Shown here: positions 43,301 through 52,230 of the stretch, one piece after another
How positions within the stretch are numbered: the stretch's first letter is position 1
Layout of the letters: each line of letters begins with the position of its first letter
From: an uncultured Collinsella sp.
Lineage (GTDB): Bacteria > Actinomycetota > Coriobacteriia > Coriobacteriales > Coriobacteriaceae
DNA length: 64,000 bases
Assembly: GCA_937995345.1 (NCBI GenBank)
Contig: CALKKS010000007.1
Span: 124,001 to 188,000, forward strand
Reading direction: 5' to 3'
The notes under the pieces: generated by a model
Seen by the model: only the letters and a program-made list of their open reading frames with translations
What the model was told of the DNA's origin: nothing
The model's database searches: none
Translations under genes and position numbers: made by a program

Positions 43301-43933
43301 GACCGTGCCGCCGAGGCGCGCGTGCCCATGGACGAGGCTGGCGATGATGCGGAATCGGATGGCTCGGAGACGACGGATGCGGACGTGGCTGCTGTCGAGC
43401 CCGCCGGCAATCCCATGGCGCTGGGCTCGGCCTTCCACGCTGCCTGCCAGTGGCTCATCGAGATGGGTGCCGATGAGCTGCCCACCGCGCGCGCCGAAGC
43501 GCTGGCGCGTCTGTGGCGCCTGACGCCGGAGCAGCGCGAACGCTTCGACGTTGCCCTGGACCGCTGGCTCAAGTCGGCTGTTCGTACCGGCCTGCTCGCG
43601 TGGCCGTGCGTTCGCGCCGAGGTGCCGTTCTTTTCGCTGGGCTGCGAGGACGAGGACATCGCTCGCTACGGTGCATATGCCGAGGGCGCCATCGACGCTT
43701 TGGCGACGAACCCGGCGGATTCGTCATGCGCGCTGGTCATCGACTACAAGACGGGCGGCACACCGGACGAGACGCCGGATCAGCTGCAGGAGAAGCACGC
43801 CCTGCAGGCGCGCGTCTACGCCGATATGTTGCACAAGGCAGGCTTTGAGGCCGTGACGGTCAAGTTCGTCCGCGTGGAGCAGGCCGATCCCGCCAACCCC
43901 TGCGAGCCCCAGGTGGTCACCTACAACCTCTAA
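40310..43933 (+). CDS. addA: AddA-like UvrD-family helicase/nuclease
   Basis: A 1207-aa superfamily 1 helicase with C-terminal nuclease, partner of AddB. Motifs: Walker A SAGAGSGKT, DEFQDTD (Walker B), GDAQQSIYRFRGAEVE, VHASKGLEYPVV, YVAMTRARE, then the nuclease ALVIDYKTGG near the end. An acidic, low-complexity linker (about residues 920-1040) separates helicase and nuclease. AAGGAGG overlaps the end of addB, so translation is coupled. No SOS box is visible upstream. Confidence 0.9.
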   Translation: MDLSTLMPQQLQIVKTLDRPLFVSAGAGSGKTFTLTRRIVYALSPESGPFVEHLDQVLAITFTKDAAAEIRDRVRRALIDEGMDEEALTVDDAWISTIHGMCSRILRAHALELGIDPEFTVLTDTDELMDQAVEHVLARATAPDAAPELAASLKSLYAWYPMAGEGGPFGAGTTIKGLVRDLLELSSQLPGGMDDVRVARGQADTSALADAYRAALGASKAATEKAQAALDAIDVFEASGKTMADAARLMMSCTMPRASKAFPKEQVELLKAEAADAFINIVLACGGPALDALVGLARAVEAEYRALKAGQSALDNNDLLRMAYEALRDYPAIRAAYEGRFKMVMIDEFQDTDQMQVDLIRYLTGAGERALCTVGDAQQSIYRFRGAEVEVFRRQERKVGSTAASETVDTLDVPAGELVKLVRNFRSHDEVLRYVARVFDGDDGGLMQGFLDLEASDGRKDTLVADASRRQALFVAGGSTQERTQAKARAIAERFRALADAGQPQGGMVLLLGRMTNADVYAQAFRDQGLDCVIAGGSVFAQAAEVQTVRALVCALANPADTAQGLMLLLASPMFAFGAQEFLALATKLDSETGETSRRNIDAGIMSDSDVPGLQDLPLVTRAREVLRYALRRVGRDSFAAIARDVVNASGWFVRLSQRGPEGKAIAANVLKALDAVAEAEAEFGNSPRSIALAFDRFLAGKEAPGALNEEGDGAVRIMTVHASKGLEYPVVAVAECFGVRKSSGVAQMGRVEGGAQVVALPARFDGVKLADGTFVKGDDVKKQFEHVFKGKGTSLWLPPELMEDVCATGSPAEAFARLRNDDLQLSLEERARLLYVAMTRARELVILAMDAGMSRGKVTTPTFDVETDLTYDVLRRILPTDALDMPQLDADRLVFDNSQPGDYELISLSDFTFGEQASEANASLDAEGRLVRGDAEPEGAGADAHAAVPGPADPEPDAFELVYPQAVGVRMGTCPFPARDSYSYSSIAAALHAEAEDRAAEARVPMDEAGDDAESDGSETTDADVAAVEPAGNPMALGSAFHAACQWLIEMGADELPTARAEALARLWRLTPEQRERFDVALDRWLKSAVRTGLLAWPCVRAEVPFFSLGCEDEDIARYGAYAEGAIDALATNPADSSCALVIDYKTGGTPDETPDQLQEKHALQARVYADMLHKAGFEAVTVKFVRVEQADPANPCEPQVVTYNL

Positions 43934-43941
43934 CCCTCAAT

Positions 43942-44010
43942 AACTTGCGGTGGAATACGGACTGTTTTGGCCAAAAAAGCCGCCAATCAGTCCGTATTTC
44001 ACCGCAACTC
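43942..44010. repeat. 69-bp palindromic element, copy C
   Basis: Outer arms AACTTGCGGTGGAATA and TATTTCACCGCAACTC, inner arms CGGACTG/CAGTCCG. The inner pair differs from copies A/B on both sides at once. A G-T wobble replaces an A-T pair in the outer stem. Confidence 0.92.
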
Positions 44011-44034
44011 AGAAAGGTCGCTCGGGTCCCTTGG

Positions 44035-44103
44035 AAGTTGCGGTGGAATAGTTCCTGAATTACTGCTCAGGCGGGCCAAACAGGAACTATTTCACCGCAA
44101 CTC
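44035..44103. repeat. 69-bp palindromic element, copy D
   Basis: Outer arms AAGTTGCGGTGGAATA and TATTTCACCGCAACTC, inner arms GTTCCTG/CAGGAAC. Located 24 bp after copy C, between addA and dnaE. Confidence 0.92.
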
Positions 44104-44200
44104 AATAGGAGCCGTGTGGGTTTGGCTAGGTTCGGGTGCTGTCCGTGCCGTGCGGTAAAATCGTTCAGTCAGAACACGAACCCGCATCGGAGCTCATCAC

Positions 44201-47200
44201 ATGGCATTCGTCCATCTGCACAATCACACTGTTTTCTCCATGCTCGACGGCGCAACCCGTATCCAGGATATGGTCAATCGCGCCGTAGAGCTGGGCATGC
44301 CCGCCGTGGCCATTACCGACCACGGCTACATGTATGGCGTGCCCGATCTGGCGCTGGCCTGCGACGCCGTCAACCACAATACGCCCGAGTACAAAACTTG
44401 GAGCCACGACAAGGCCTTCTTGGAAAAGGACCGCCGCGACGAGCTGGTGGAGCCCGATCCCGAGGAAAACCCGCGCGAGCATGCCCAGTATGTGAAGGAC
44501 ATGGCCATGTGGGACGAAAAGGGCAACATCGACGAGCTCAAGCCGCCTCTGGTCATCAAGCCCATCTTTGGCTGCGAGGTCTACTTTACGCCGGACGAGA
44601 CGCTCGCCCGCGACCACAAGCCCGAGCTCTACCACATGATCCTCCTGGCCAAGGACCAGGAGGGCTACGTCAACCTGATGCAGACGGTCTCCGAGGCCGC
44701 CGTGCAGGGCTTTTACTACAAGCCACGCGTGACGCTCGACAACCTGCGCCGCCACGCCAAGGGCATGATCTGCACCAGCGCCTGCATCGCGGGCATCATT
44801 CCCAAATACATCGACCGCGGTGACATGGAGGGCGCCATCAAGTGGGCCGAGACCTTCCGTGATACCTTCGAACCTGGCGACTTTTATATCGAGATCCAGG
44901 AACACGGCATCACCACCGACAACGGCCTGACCGATGAGCAGATGGACCGCACGCTCATCGACATCGCCAAGCAGGTAGGCGTCAAGGTCATCGCCACCAA
45001 CGACTTCCACTACCTGCGCCGCGAGGACGCTCCCGTGCAGGACGTCATCATGTGCATCGGCATGAACGCCAAGGTCGACGACCCCAACCGCATGCGCATG
45101 ACTGGCTCGGAGTTTTACATGAAGACCGAGGAGGAGATGCGGGCGATGTTCCCGTATTGCCCCGAGGCCTGCGACAACACGCTCGAGATCGCCGACAAGT
45201 GCTACGTCGAGCTGGACTGGGACTCCATCATCCTGCCGCGCTTCCCGTTGCTCGACCCCGGCGAGACGCACGAGAGTCAGTTCCGCCGCGAGTGCGAGAA
45301 GGGCCTGCGCCAGCACTACGGTGACGACTGGGCCACGCGCGAGATCGGTGGCGTCAACATCAAAGAGCGCTTTGAGTACGAATACAAAGTCATCTGCGAC
45401 AAGGGCTTTGCCGCCTACTTTTTGATTGTTGCCGAGTACGTGCAATGGGCCAAGGACAACGGCATTGGCGTCGGCCCCGGCCGTGGCTCGGCTGCCGGCG
45501 CTATCGTCGCCTACGCCATGAACATCACCGCGTTCGATCCGCTCGAGAACGGCCTGATGTTCGAGAGGTTCCTGTCCCCGCAGCGTACCGAGATGCCCGA
45601 TATCGATATGGACTTCGACGATGAGCGGCGCCTCGAGGTCGTGGAGCACGTTCGCCAGCTCTACGGCCCCGAGAAGGTCACCCACGTCATCACCTACTCG
45701 ACCATTAAGGCCAAGCAGGCTATCAACGACGCCGCGCGCGTCCTGGACTACCCGGTCTACATGGGCCAGCGCCTGTCCAAGATGGTCTCGAGCGACCCCA
45801 AGGTCAAGCTCAAGCAGGTGCTCGAAAAGCAACCCGGCAAAGAGGATCTGTTTAACCCCGATTTTGCTGAGGCATATAAAAAGGACGACGACGCCCGCCG
45901 CATCATCGACACGGCGCTCTCGATTGAGGGCCTCACCCGTGGCGAGGGCGTGCACGCGTGCGCCGTTCTGATCTGCCGTGACCCCGTCAACGAGCACGTG
46001 CCCACCAAGCTCGACACCAAGGGCGGCGTCGAGATTACCCAGTACGAGGGCCATACCGTTGCCGACATGGGCCTGCTCAAGATGGACTTCTTGGGCCTGC
46101 GCACGCTGACTGTTATCTCCAAGGCAAAGGCAAACATCAAGAAGAACTTCGGCATCGACATCAAAGAGGAAGAGATTCCCTTTGACGACCCCGAGATCTT
46201 TAAGCTCATGGGTTCCGGCCACACCGCCGGCGTCTTTCAGGTCGAGTCCGCCGGCATGACGGCCACGATCAAGAACATGAAGCCCACCGAGTACAAGCAC
46301 GTCGTGGCATTGATCGCTCTGTACCGCCCGGGCCCGCTGGGCGCCGGCATGGTCTCGTCCTACATCAACCGTATGAACGGCAAGGAACCGGCGGTTTCCT
46401 ACGACGACCGCCTGGACGACATCCTGGGCGAAACCTACGGCACCATGGTCTACCAGGAGCAGGTTATGCTCATCTCCGTCGAGATGTGCGGCTTCTCCAA
46501 GGGCGAATCGGACTCGCGTATCCGTAAACCCGTGGCTAAGAAAAAGATCAAGCTGCTCACGTCGACGGTGCTGCACTGGGAGGATGGCTCGGACGAGACC
46601 ACCTACGACCACTGGATGAACGGCGCTATCAAGAACAACTACACGCGCGAGGTCGCCCAGAAGATTTGGGACGATGTTCTCGAGTTCGCATCTTACGCCT
46701 TTAACAAGTCGCACTCCGCCGGCTACGCCATCCTGGTTATGCAGACGGCGTGGCTCAAGGCGCACTATCCGCACGAGTACATGGCGGCCGTTCTGACGTC
46801 CTACACGGGCAAGACCGACAAGATCGTTCATTACGTCTCGGCGTGCCGTCACGACGGCATCCCCGTGCTTTCGCCAGATGTCAATGAGTCCGGTACCGAG
46901 TTCACGGCTACCAAGGAGGGCGTGCGCTTTGGTCTGGCCGGCATCCGCGGCGTGGGTACCGGCGTGGCGCAGGCGATTATCGCCGAGCGCGAGGCGGGCG
47001 GTCCGTTTAAGACGCTGCACGACTTTGTGGAGCGCGTGGACTCGAGCCAGGCCAACCGTCGCGTGATCGAATCGCTCATCAAGGCAGGCGCCTTCGACTC
47101 CACGGGGTATCCGCGTCGCCAGATGATGCACTTTGTGGACAAGAACAACCCCGAGAACATCATCGACGCTGCGGTTAAGCGCCAAAAGGACCGTGCAAGT

Positions 47201-48004
47201 GGCCAGACCTCGTTCTTCGATATGTTTGGCGATGTTGAGGGCTCGGGCTTTGAGGTCAGCGTGCCCGATCCGGACGGCCAGGAGTGGGACCGCCACCTTA
47301 AGCTGAGCCAGGAGAAGGAGGTTCTGGGCATCTATGTCTCGGACCACCCGCTGCGCCCGTTTGAGTATGCGCTCAGCAAAGCGCGCGACTTCTCGTTCTC
47401 GCAGATCGATACTGGCTACGAAGTGCAAAACCCCACGGGCGGCACCATCAACCAGGAGATTCCCGAGGGCAAGGCACTGTGGTGGGCCGGCATGGTCTCG
47501 AGTGTGTCCAAGCGCGTGACCAAAAATGGCGACCCCATGGGTATTGTGCAGCTCGAGGACATGGAAGGCGAGGCCACCGTCGTCGTCTTCCCCAAGACCT
47601 ATAAGGAGGCCGAGGGATATCTGTACGGCGAGGTCGATCCCGAGACCGGCGCGCAGCTGTCCGACGCCTTTGTGCGCATTAAGGGCAAGCTCGAGCGCTC
47701 GGACCGCGGCGACCAGATCATCGCGCAGGAGATTGTGCCGCTGGAGCTCAACGAGGAGAACAACAAGCCCAAGGTGTTTGAGGTCATGGTGCCCAACAGC
47801 CGCTTTAGCCAGGGCAATATGGCGCGTCTTGCCACGGTGCTTACCACCAACCCGGGCGGCGACCGCGTGGAGATCTTTATCGAGCAGGTGGACGGGCGCG
47901 TGCTGCGCGCCGAGGTGCCGGCCAAGGTCAACGCGCGCTCGATTCCGCTGCTGGCCGAGGCCAAGGCCATTGTGGGTAACCAGGGCAGGGTAACGGTGAT
48001 CTAA
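44201..48004 (+). CDS. dnaE: DNA polymerase III alpha subunit
   Basis: The 1267-aa replicative polymerase. Order: PHP domain (FVHLHNHTVFSMLDG, AITDHGYMYG), palm with the catalytic aspartates in MPDIDMDFDDERR (near residue 467) and GRGSAAGAIVAYAMNIT, fingers, tandem HhH (GIRGVGTGVAQAI), then the OB fold. It is of the DnaE1 type and slightly longer than usual because of insertions. Single gene after two 69-bp palindromes; the ATG has only a weak ribosome site. Confidence 0.96.
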   Translation: MAFVHLHNHTVFSMLDGATRIQDMVNRAVELGMPAVAITDHGYMYGVPDLALACDAVNHNTPEYKTWSHDKAFLEKDRRDELVEPDPEENPREHAQYVKDMAMWDEKGNIDELKPPLVIKPIFGCEVYFTPDETLARDHKPELYHMILLAKDQEGYVNLMQTVSEAAVQGFYYKPRVTLDNLRRHAKGMICTSACIAGIIPKYIDRGDMEGAIKWAETFRDTFEPGDFYIEIQEHGITTDNGLTDEQMDRTLIDIAKQVGVKVIATNDFHYLRREDAPVQDVIMCIGMNAKVDDPNRMRMTGSEFYMKTEEEMRAMFPYCPEACDNTLEIADKCYVELDWDSIILPRFPLLDPGETHESQFRRECEKGLRQHYGDDWATREIGGVNIKERFEYEYKVICDKGFAAYFLIVAEYVQWAKDNGIGVGPGRGSAAGAIVAYAMNITAFDPLENGLMFERFLSPQRTEMPDIDMDFDDERRLEVVEHVRQLYGPEKVTHVITYSTIKAKQAINDAARVLDYPVYMGQRLSKMVSSDPKVKLKQVLEKQPGKEDLFNPDFAEAYKKDDDARRIIDTALSIEGLTRGEGVHACAVLICRDPVNEHVPTKLDTKGGVEITQYEGHTVADMGLLKMDFLGLRTLTVISKAKANIKKNFGIDIKEEEIPFDDPEIFKLMGSGHTAGVFQVESAGMTATIKNMKPTEYKHVVALIALYRPGPLGAGMVSSYINRMNGKEPAVSYDDRLDDILGETYGTMVYQEQVMLISVEMCGFSKGESDSRIRKPVAKKKIKLLTSTVLHWEDGSDETTYDHWMNGAIKNNYTREVAQKIWDDVLEFASYAFNKSHSAGYAILVMQTAWLKAHYPHEYMAAVLTSYTGKTDKIVHYVSACRHDGIPVLSPDVNESGTEFTATKEGVRFGLAGIRGVGTGVAQAIIAEREAGGPFKTLHDFVERVDSSQANRRVIESLIKAGAFDSTGYPRRQMMHFVDKNNPENIIDAAVKRQKDRASGQTSFFDMFGDVEGSGFEVSVPDPDGQEWDRHLKLSQEKEVLGIYVSDHPLRPFEYALSKARDFSFSQIDTGYEVQNPTGGTINQEIPEGKALWWAGMVSSVSKRVTKNGDPMGIVQLEDMEGEATVVVFPKTYKEAEGYLYGEVDPETGAQLSDAFVRIKGKLERSDRGDQIIAQEIVPLELNEENNKPKVFEVMVPNSRFSQGNMARLATVLTTNPGGDRVEIFIEQVDGRVLRAEVPAKVNARSIPLLAEAKAIVGNQGRVTVI

Positions 48005-48113
48005 AATGATTTTTCTGGGACGGGGATTAAAAAATCATTTTGGGTGATGCATAACGGGGCTGTCTTTCTGGGACGGGAATGATTTTTTCATCCCCGTCCC
48101 AGAAAAATCATTT
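48003..48113. repeat. GGGACGGGG-loop palindromes, inverted pair
   Basis: Unit 1 (48003-48041): AAAATGATTTTT and complement around CTGGGACGGGGAT. An inverted partner follows, so 48004-48027 is the exact reverse complement of 48090-48113 (24 bp). A third stem, CTGGGACGGG/CCCGTCCCAG (48068-48102), competes. The pair lies between dnaE and the SNF2 helicase gene and can fold in at least two ways. Confidence 0.88.
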
Positions 48114-48135
48114 GGCGGGTTGATTGGAGGAAGTG

Positions 48136-51100
48136 ATGGCGCAGGGGACGTTTGTGCAGGCGCTCCGGAAAGAGGCTGCGCTGAGTGGCACCTTTATGAA
48201 GGGCCGCTCGCTCATGCTCAACGGTGCCGTGCTGTCGATCGAGGACAGCGGCTCGCGCTTCTCAAAAAACGTGACGGTCGAGGGCACGGTGCGCGGCTCG
48301 CGCGGCGACCTGTACAAGACGCACGTGGCGCTCGATGTGGACGAGCACGAGGTGGTCGACTACGACTGCGACTGCCCCGCTGCCTATCGCTATCCCGGTA
48401 TGTGCAAGCACGCTATTGCCACGGCGCTGGCGTACCTGGACGCTAGCGGCATTGAGCCTGTTGAGGGGCTGCGCATGCCGGTTCGCACGTTTACGGCGCA
48501 GCCGAAACAGCCCGCGCGTGCCGCGTCCGCCGCGCCGGCCGTCAACCCCAACTTTCCCTTTCCGGCGCCCGTCCCCACGAGCCCGAGCCTTGTGGCGGCG
48601 CTTTCCGATCTTTCGGACGCGCGCATGGATGAGCTGGCGAGCATGCGCCGCAAACTTGCCGGTGCCGTTGATCCCGACGCCCCCAAAGCGGCGTTGGAGC
48701 CCTCGTTGGTGCCGTACTACAATCCGCTGTTCGCTGACCGCTTTAGCTGGGCGCTCGAGTTCCGCATTCGCTGTGGATCGGTCTCCTACGTGGTCAAGGA
48801 CATCGACGGCATGGCCGATGCCTACGTGCGCGGCGGCACATTCTCCTATGGCAAGAAGCTCACGTTTGTCCATTCACCTGAGGCCTTTGACGAAACATCG
48901 GCAAAGCTGCTCAACCTTGTTGTGACGACAGTTGCCTATCTCGATGACATCACAAGCTCGCGTTCGGCGTCGTACGACTTTGCCCGCAGCGGTTTTGTTG
49001 CCGAGCGTCAGTTGCCGCTGTCCGAGCATAGCATCGTATATGTGCTGGACCTGCTGCGCGGCCAGACCATCTCCTTTGAGCCCGCCTGGTCGCGGGGGAT
49101 GACGACGCATCGCACCTACGACGTGGCGGTTGAGCTGTCTCCGCAAGGGGAGGACGAGGCATCCGCTAAGCGCCCACCGCTGCTTGCCGCCAAAATCGCG
49201 CCGGCGGCTGGTGGTAGCTATGACCTGCGCCTGCCCGCCGATATGTACTGCTTTGCGTCGGGCGATGCCGCCTACTTGGTTGACACGCACCGCGCGCGCC
49301 GTACCGACGCTGCATTTGCTCAGCATGCCGCACCTTTTTTGTCGCGCTTGCTGCCGTGCCGCACGCCCGCCCATATTGCCGCCGAGCAGGTGGGTGAGTT
49401 CTGCCGTATGGCGCTGCCCATTTTGCGCGACTACACCGACCTCACCGCGCCCGCCGCGCTCGATACCGTGGCACCCGAGCCGAGCTTTGCCATGGCAATC
49501 GGCGTCGACGATGGGCTCGTGACCTGCAAAATTACGGTTACCTACGGCGATTGGTCGGCGGATCTCTTTAGCCTGGGCGCTCCGGGCAGTCCCTTTGAAG
49601 AGCAGCGCCCCGGCGTGCCGCCCCGCGACGTGGTGGCGGAGTTTCGCGTTATGGACACGGCGGCCATGTACTTCGATTTCCAAGAGGGCGGCCTGGCGTT
49701 TGAGGAGCGCGATGATGAGAGCTTGTTCTGCCTGCTGACCGAGGGTCTGTCCGCCCTGTCCGAGCTGGGTGAGGTCATGCTCAGCGACCGTCTGCGCCAG
49801 ATTTCGGTGCGCCCCGCGCCCAAGCTCTCGGTTCGTGCGACCGTCAAGAGCAATCTGCTCGATGTCGAGCTGGGCGCGAGCGCGCTTTCGGCCGCGGACC
49901 TTGCCGTCTATCTCGATTCGTACAAGCGCCATCAAACGTTTGCGCGCCTTACGTCCGGCGACATCATTCGCCTGGACGAGGGGGCGCGCGCCGCGTTTGG
50001 CCTTGCCGAGGACCTGGGTGTCGATGCCGTCGACCTGCTCGACGGCGTGTCGCTTCCCGCGTCGAGCACCCTCTTCGTCGACAGCATGCTCGCACGCACG
50101 CCGGCGCTCGAGGCCGATCGCGACGCTGCGTTCCGCCGTACCGTCGAGCGCCTGGACACGCTCGGCAAGATGGACTTTACGGTACCCGCCTCGCTCAAGG
50201 CCACGCTGCGTGGCTACCAGGTCGACGGATACCAGTGGCTCGGCTCGCTCGAACACCTGGGCCTTGGCGGCATCTTGGCCGACGACATGGGCCTGGGCAA
50301 AACGCTCCAGATGATTGCGCATATTCTGGCGCGCGTGGAGGCGGGGGACACCAAGCCCACGCTCGTGGTATGCCCGGCCTCACTCGTGTACAACTGGACT
50401 GCCGAGCTGGAGCGCTTTGCCCCGTCGCTCGATGTGTGCGCCATTGTGGGCGCCAAGGCTCAACGCCGCGTGCAGATCGCCGGCGTGGCCGAGCATAGCG
50501 TGGTCGTGACGTCGTATGACCTTATGCGGCGCGATATCGACGAGTACGTCGAGCAGGATTTTGCCCGCGTGGTGCTCGATGAGGCACAGTACATTAAAAA
50601 TCCGCTCACGCAGGTGGCGCGCGCCGCCAAGCGCCTGCCTGCCGGCGTGCGCTTTGCCCTGACGGGCACGCCCATCGAAAACCGCCTGTCCGAGCTCTGG
50701 AGCATCTTCGACTTTTTGATGCCGGGCCTGCTGGGCACGCGTGAATCGTTTGCAAAGCGATTCGAAAGCCCCGTCGAGCATGCCGAGGGCGATAGCGCCG
50801 CTCGCCTGCAGGCGCTCGTGTCGCCGTTTGTGCTGCGCCGTGTTAAGGAAGACGTGGTGGCCGACCTGCCCGAGAAGATCGAAGACACCGTCATGGCGCA
50901 GCTTACCGGCGAGCAGCGCAAGCTCTACCTGGCCAACCAGGACCGCATCGCCCAGCAGGTGCAGCACCGCGAGGCTGGGGAGTTTAAGAAGGACAAACTC
51001 AAGGTGCTCGCCGAGCTCACCAAGCTGCGCCAGATCTGCTGCGACCCGCGTCTACACTACGAGGATTACAAGGCGGGGAGCGCCAAGCTCGATACGTGTA

Positions 51101-51600
51101 TGGAGCTCGTGCACGGCGCACTCGACGGCGGGCGTCGCATCCTGTTGTTCAGCCAGTTCACGGGTATGCTCGATATCATCGGTAAGCGCTTGGCCAGGGA
51201 GGACATCGCCTTCCTTAAGCTCACGGGCGCTTCGTCTAAGGAGAGCCGCGCCAAGATGGTCGCGCAGTTCCAAGCGGGCGAGGTTCCGGTCTTTTTGATT
51301 TCGCTCAAGGCGGGCGGCGTGGGCCTTAACCTGACGGCGGCCGACGTGGTCATCCACTACGACCCGTGGTGGAACGTGGCGGCGCAGGACCAGGCGACCG
51401 ACCGCGCGCACCGTATTGGCCAGCAACATACCGTGACCGTGTACAAGCTCATCGCCAAGGACACGATCGAGGAACGCATCATGCAGATGCAGGAGTCCAA
51501 ACGCGACCTGGTCAACAGCGTGCTCGGCGGCGACGGCATCTCCTCGGCGCTTTTTACCCGCGAAGATGTTCTGGCGCTGCTGGGCGGCGACGGGCGCTAA
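48136..51600 (+). CDS. SNF2-family helicase with SWIM zinc finger
   Basis: A 1154-aa SWI2/SNF2 ATPase. The N-terminus has a SWIM zinc finger (DCDCPAAYRYPGMCKHA: CxC...CxH), then a long bacterial SNF2-associated region. From about residue 690 come the motor motifs: ADDMGLGKT, DEAQYIKN, TGTPIENRLSELW, SQFTGMLDI and DRAHRIGQ. It is expected to translocate on double-stranded DNA and remodel bound proteins; its biological target is unknown. GGAGGAAG precedes the ATG. Confidence 0.92.
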   Translation: MAQGTFVQALRKEAALSGTFMKGRSLMLNGAVLSIEDSGSRFSKNVTVEGTVRGSRGDLYKTHVALDVDEHEVVDYDCDCPAAYRYPGMCKHAIATALAYLDASGIEPVEGLRMPVRTFTAQPKQPARAASAAPAVNPNFPFPAPVPTSPSLVAALSDLSDARMDELASMRRKLAGAVDPDAPKAALEPSLVPYYNPLFADRFSWALEFRIRCGSVSYVVKDIDGMADAYVRGGTFSYGKKLTFVHSPEAFDETSAKLLNLVVTTVAYLDDITSSRSASYDFARSGFVAERQLPLSEHSIVYVLDLLRGQTISFEPAWSRGMTTHRTYDVAVELSPQGEDEASAKRPPLLAAKIAPAAGGSYDLRLPADMYCFASGDAAYLVDTHRARRTDAAFAQHAAPFLSRLLPCRTPAHIAAEQVGEFCRMALPILRDYTDLTAPAALDTVAPEPSFAMAIGVDDGLVTCKITVTYGDWSADLFSLGAPGSPFEEQRPGVPPRDVVAEFRVMDTAAMYFDFQEGGLAFEERDDESLFCLLTEGLSALSELGEVMLSDRLRQISVRPAPKLSVRATVKSNLLDVELGASALSAADLAVYLDSYKRHQTFARLTSGDIIRLDEGARAAFGLAEDLGVDAVDLLDGVSLPASSTLFVDSMLARTPALEADRDAAFRRTVERLDTLGKMDFTVPASLKATLRGYQVDGYQWLGSLEHLGLGGILADDMGLGKTLQMIAHILARVEAGDTKPTLVVCPASLVYNWTAELERFAPSLDVCAIVGAKAQRRVQIAGVAEHSVVVTSYDLMRRDIDEYVEQDFARVVLDEAQYIKNPLTQVARAAKRLPAGVRFALTGTPIENRLSELWSIFDFLMPGLLGTRESFAKRFESPVEHAEGDSAARLQALVSPFVLRRVKEDVVADLPEKIEDTVMAQLTGEQRKLYLANQDRIAQQVQHREAGEFKKDKLKVLAELTKLRQICCDPRLHYEDYKAGSAKLDTCMELVHGALDGGRRILLFSQFTGMLDIIGKRLAREDIAFLKLTGASSKESRAKMVAQFQAGEVPVFLISLKAGGVGLNLTAADVVIHYDPWWNVAAQDQATDRAHRIGQQHTVTVYKLIAKDTIEERIMQMQESKRDLVNSVLGGDGISSALFTREDVLALLGGDGR

Positions 51601-51750
51601 CCCGCTCGGGTGGGGCCGCCAGGACGGATGGCACACGCTGCCCCATCGTCCCCGCCCGTTATGTGTTCATTTGCAATGTCGTGGATGGTTTGTCTGCCTT
51701 TGGGCATAAGAAGCATCGAGAACACCGGCACATCAGCAAAGGAGAACATC

Positions 51751-52113
51751 ATGGCGAAATTCTTTAAGGACCCCGACGGTAAGCTCATTGCCGCCCTTGG
51801 CAACGACGTTGCAACCCCTGCCGGTTGCACGGAACTGACCGCAAACACTGAGGACGCGGCGCACGAGAAACACGTGCCTGTTGTCGAGACCGAGCGCGAC
51901 GGTCACGTGATTCGCGCACGCGTTGGCTCGGTCGAGCACCCCAGCCTGCCCGAGCACTATATTGAGTGGATCGCCCTTGAGGCCGAGGGCCGCTTAGAGG
52001 TCCATTACCTTGAGCCCGGCATGAAGCCCGCGACGTTTTTTGCCGGCGGTTCCAAGACCGGTACCGTCTATGCCTACTGCAACCTGCACGGGCTGTGGTC
52101 CGCGACATTCTAG
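51751..52113 (+). CDS. Superoxide reductase (desulfoferrodoxin, class II)
   Basis: A 120-aa iron enzyme reducing superoxide to hydrogen peroxide without releasing oxygen, typical of anaerobes. The Fe(His)4(Cys) centre is visible: EKHVP (H41), HPSLPEH (H63, H69), CNLHGLW (C110, H113). E39-K40 in front of H41 is the catalytic loop. The N-terminal desulforedoxin domain of class I enzymes is absent. The long upstream frame extension is unneeded: AAAGGAG lies just before ATG 51751. The 150-bp gap before it shows no strong feature. Confidence 0.93.
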   Translation: MAKFFKDPDGKLIAALGNDVATPAGCTELTANTEDAAHEKHVPVVETERDGHVIRARVGSVEHPSLPEHYIEWIALEAEGRLEVHYLEPGMKPATFFAGGSKTGTVYAYCNLHGLWSATF

Positions 52114-52159
52114 GAGCGCGCCCCCGCTCGGGGTATCATAGCTAGCATATGCACATGCG

Positions 52160-52192
52160 AGCGCCGACTGCATCATGCGGCCGGCGCTTTTA
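52160..52192 (+). terminator. Probable terminator after superoxide reductase
   Basis: AGCGCCG/CGGCGCT stem, 15-nt loop, TTT. Moderate strength. Confidence 0.6.
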
Positions 52193-52230
52193 CTACGATT
52201 TCGATGGTTTACGACGGAAAGGGCTGAGCC

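Noticed and set aside
44100..44200. GTTCAGTCAGAAC upstream of dnaE considered as an SOS box
   Set aside because: The half-sites are in the reverse order (GTTC...GAAC) with a 5-bp centre, which does not fit GAAC-N4-GTTC.
44165..47428. A 1087-codon open frame on the minus strand opposite dnaE
   Set aside because: Its sequence is rich in Val, His and Leu as expected from the reverse complement of dnaE codons. There is no recognisable protein family.
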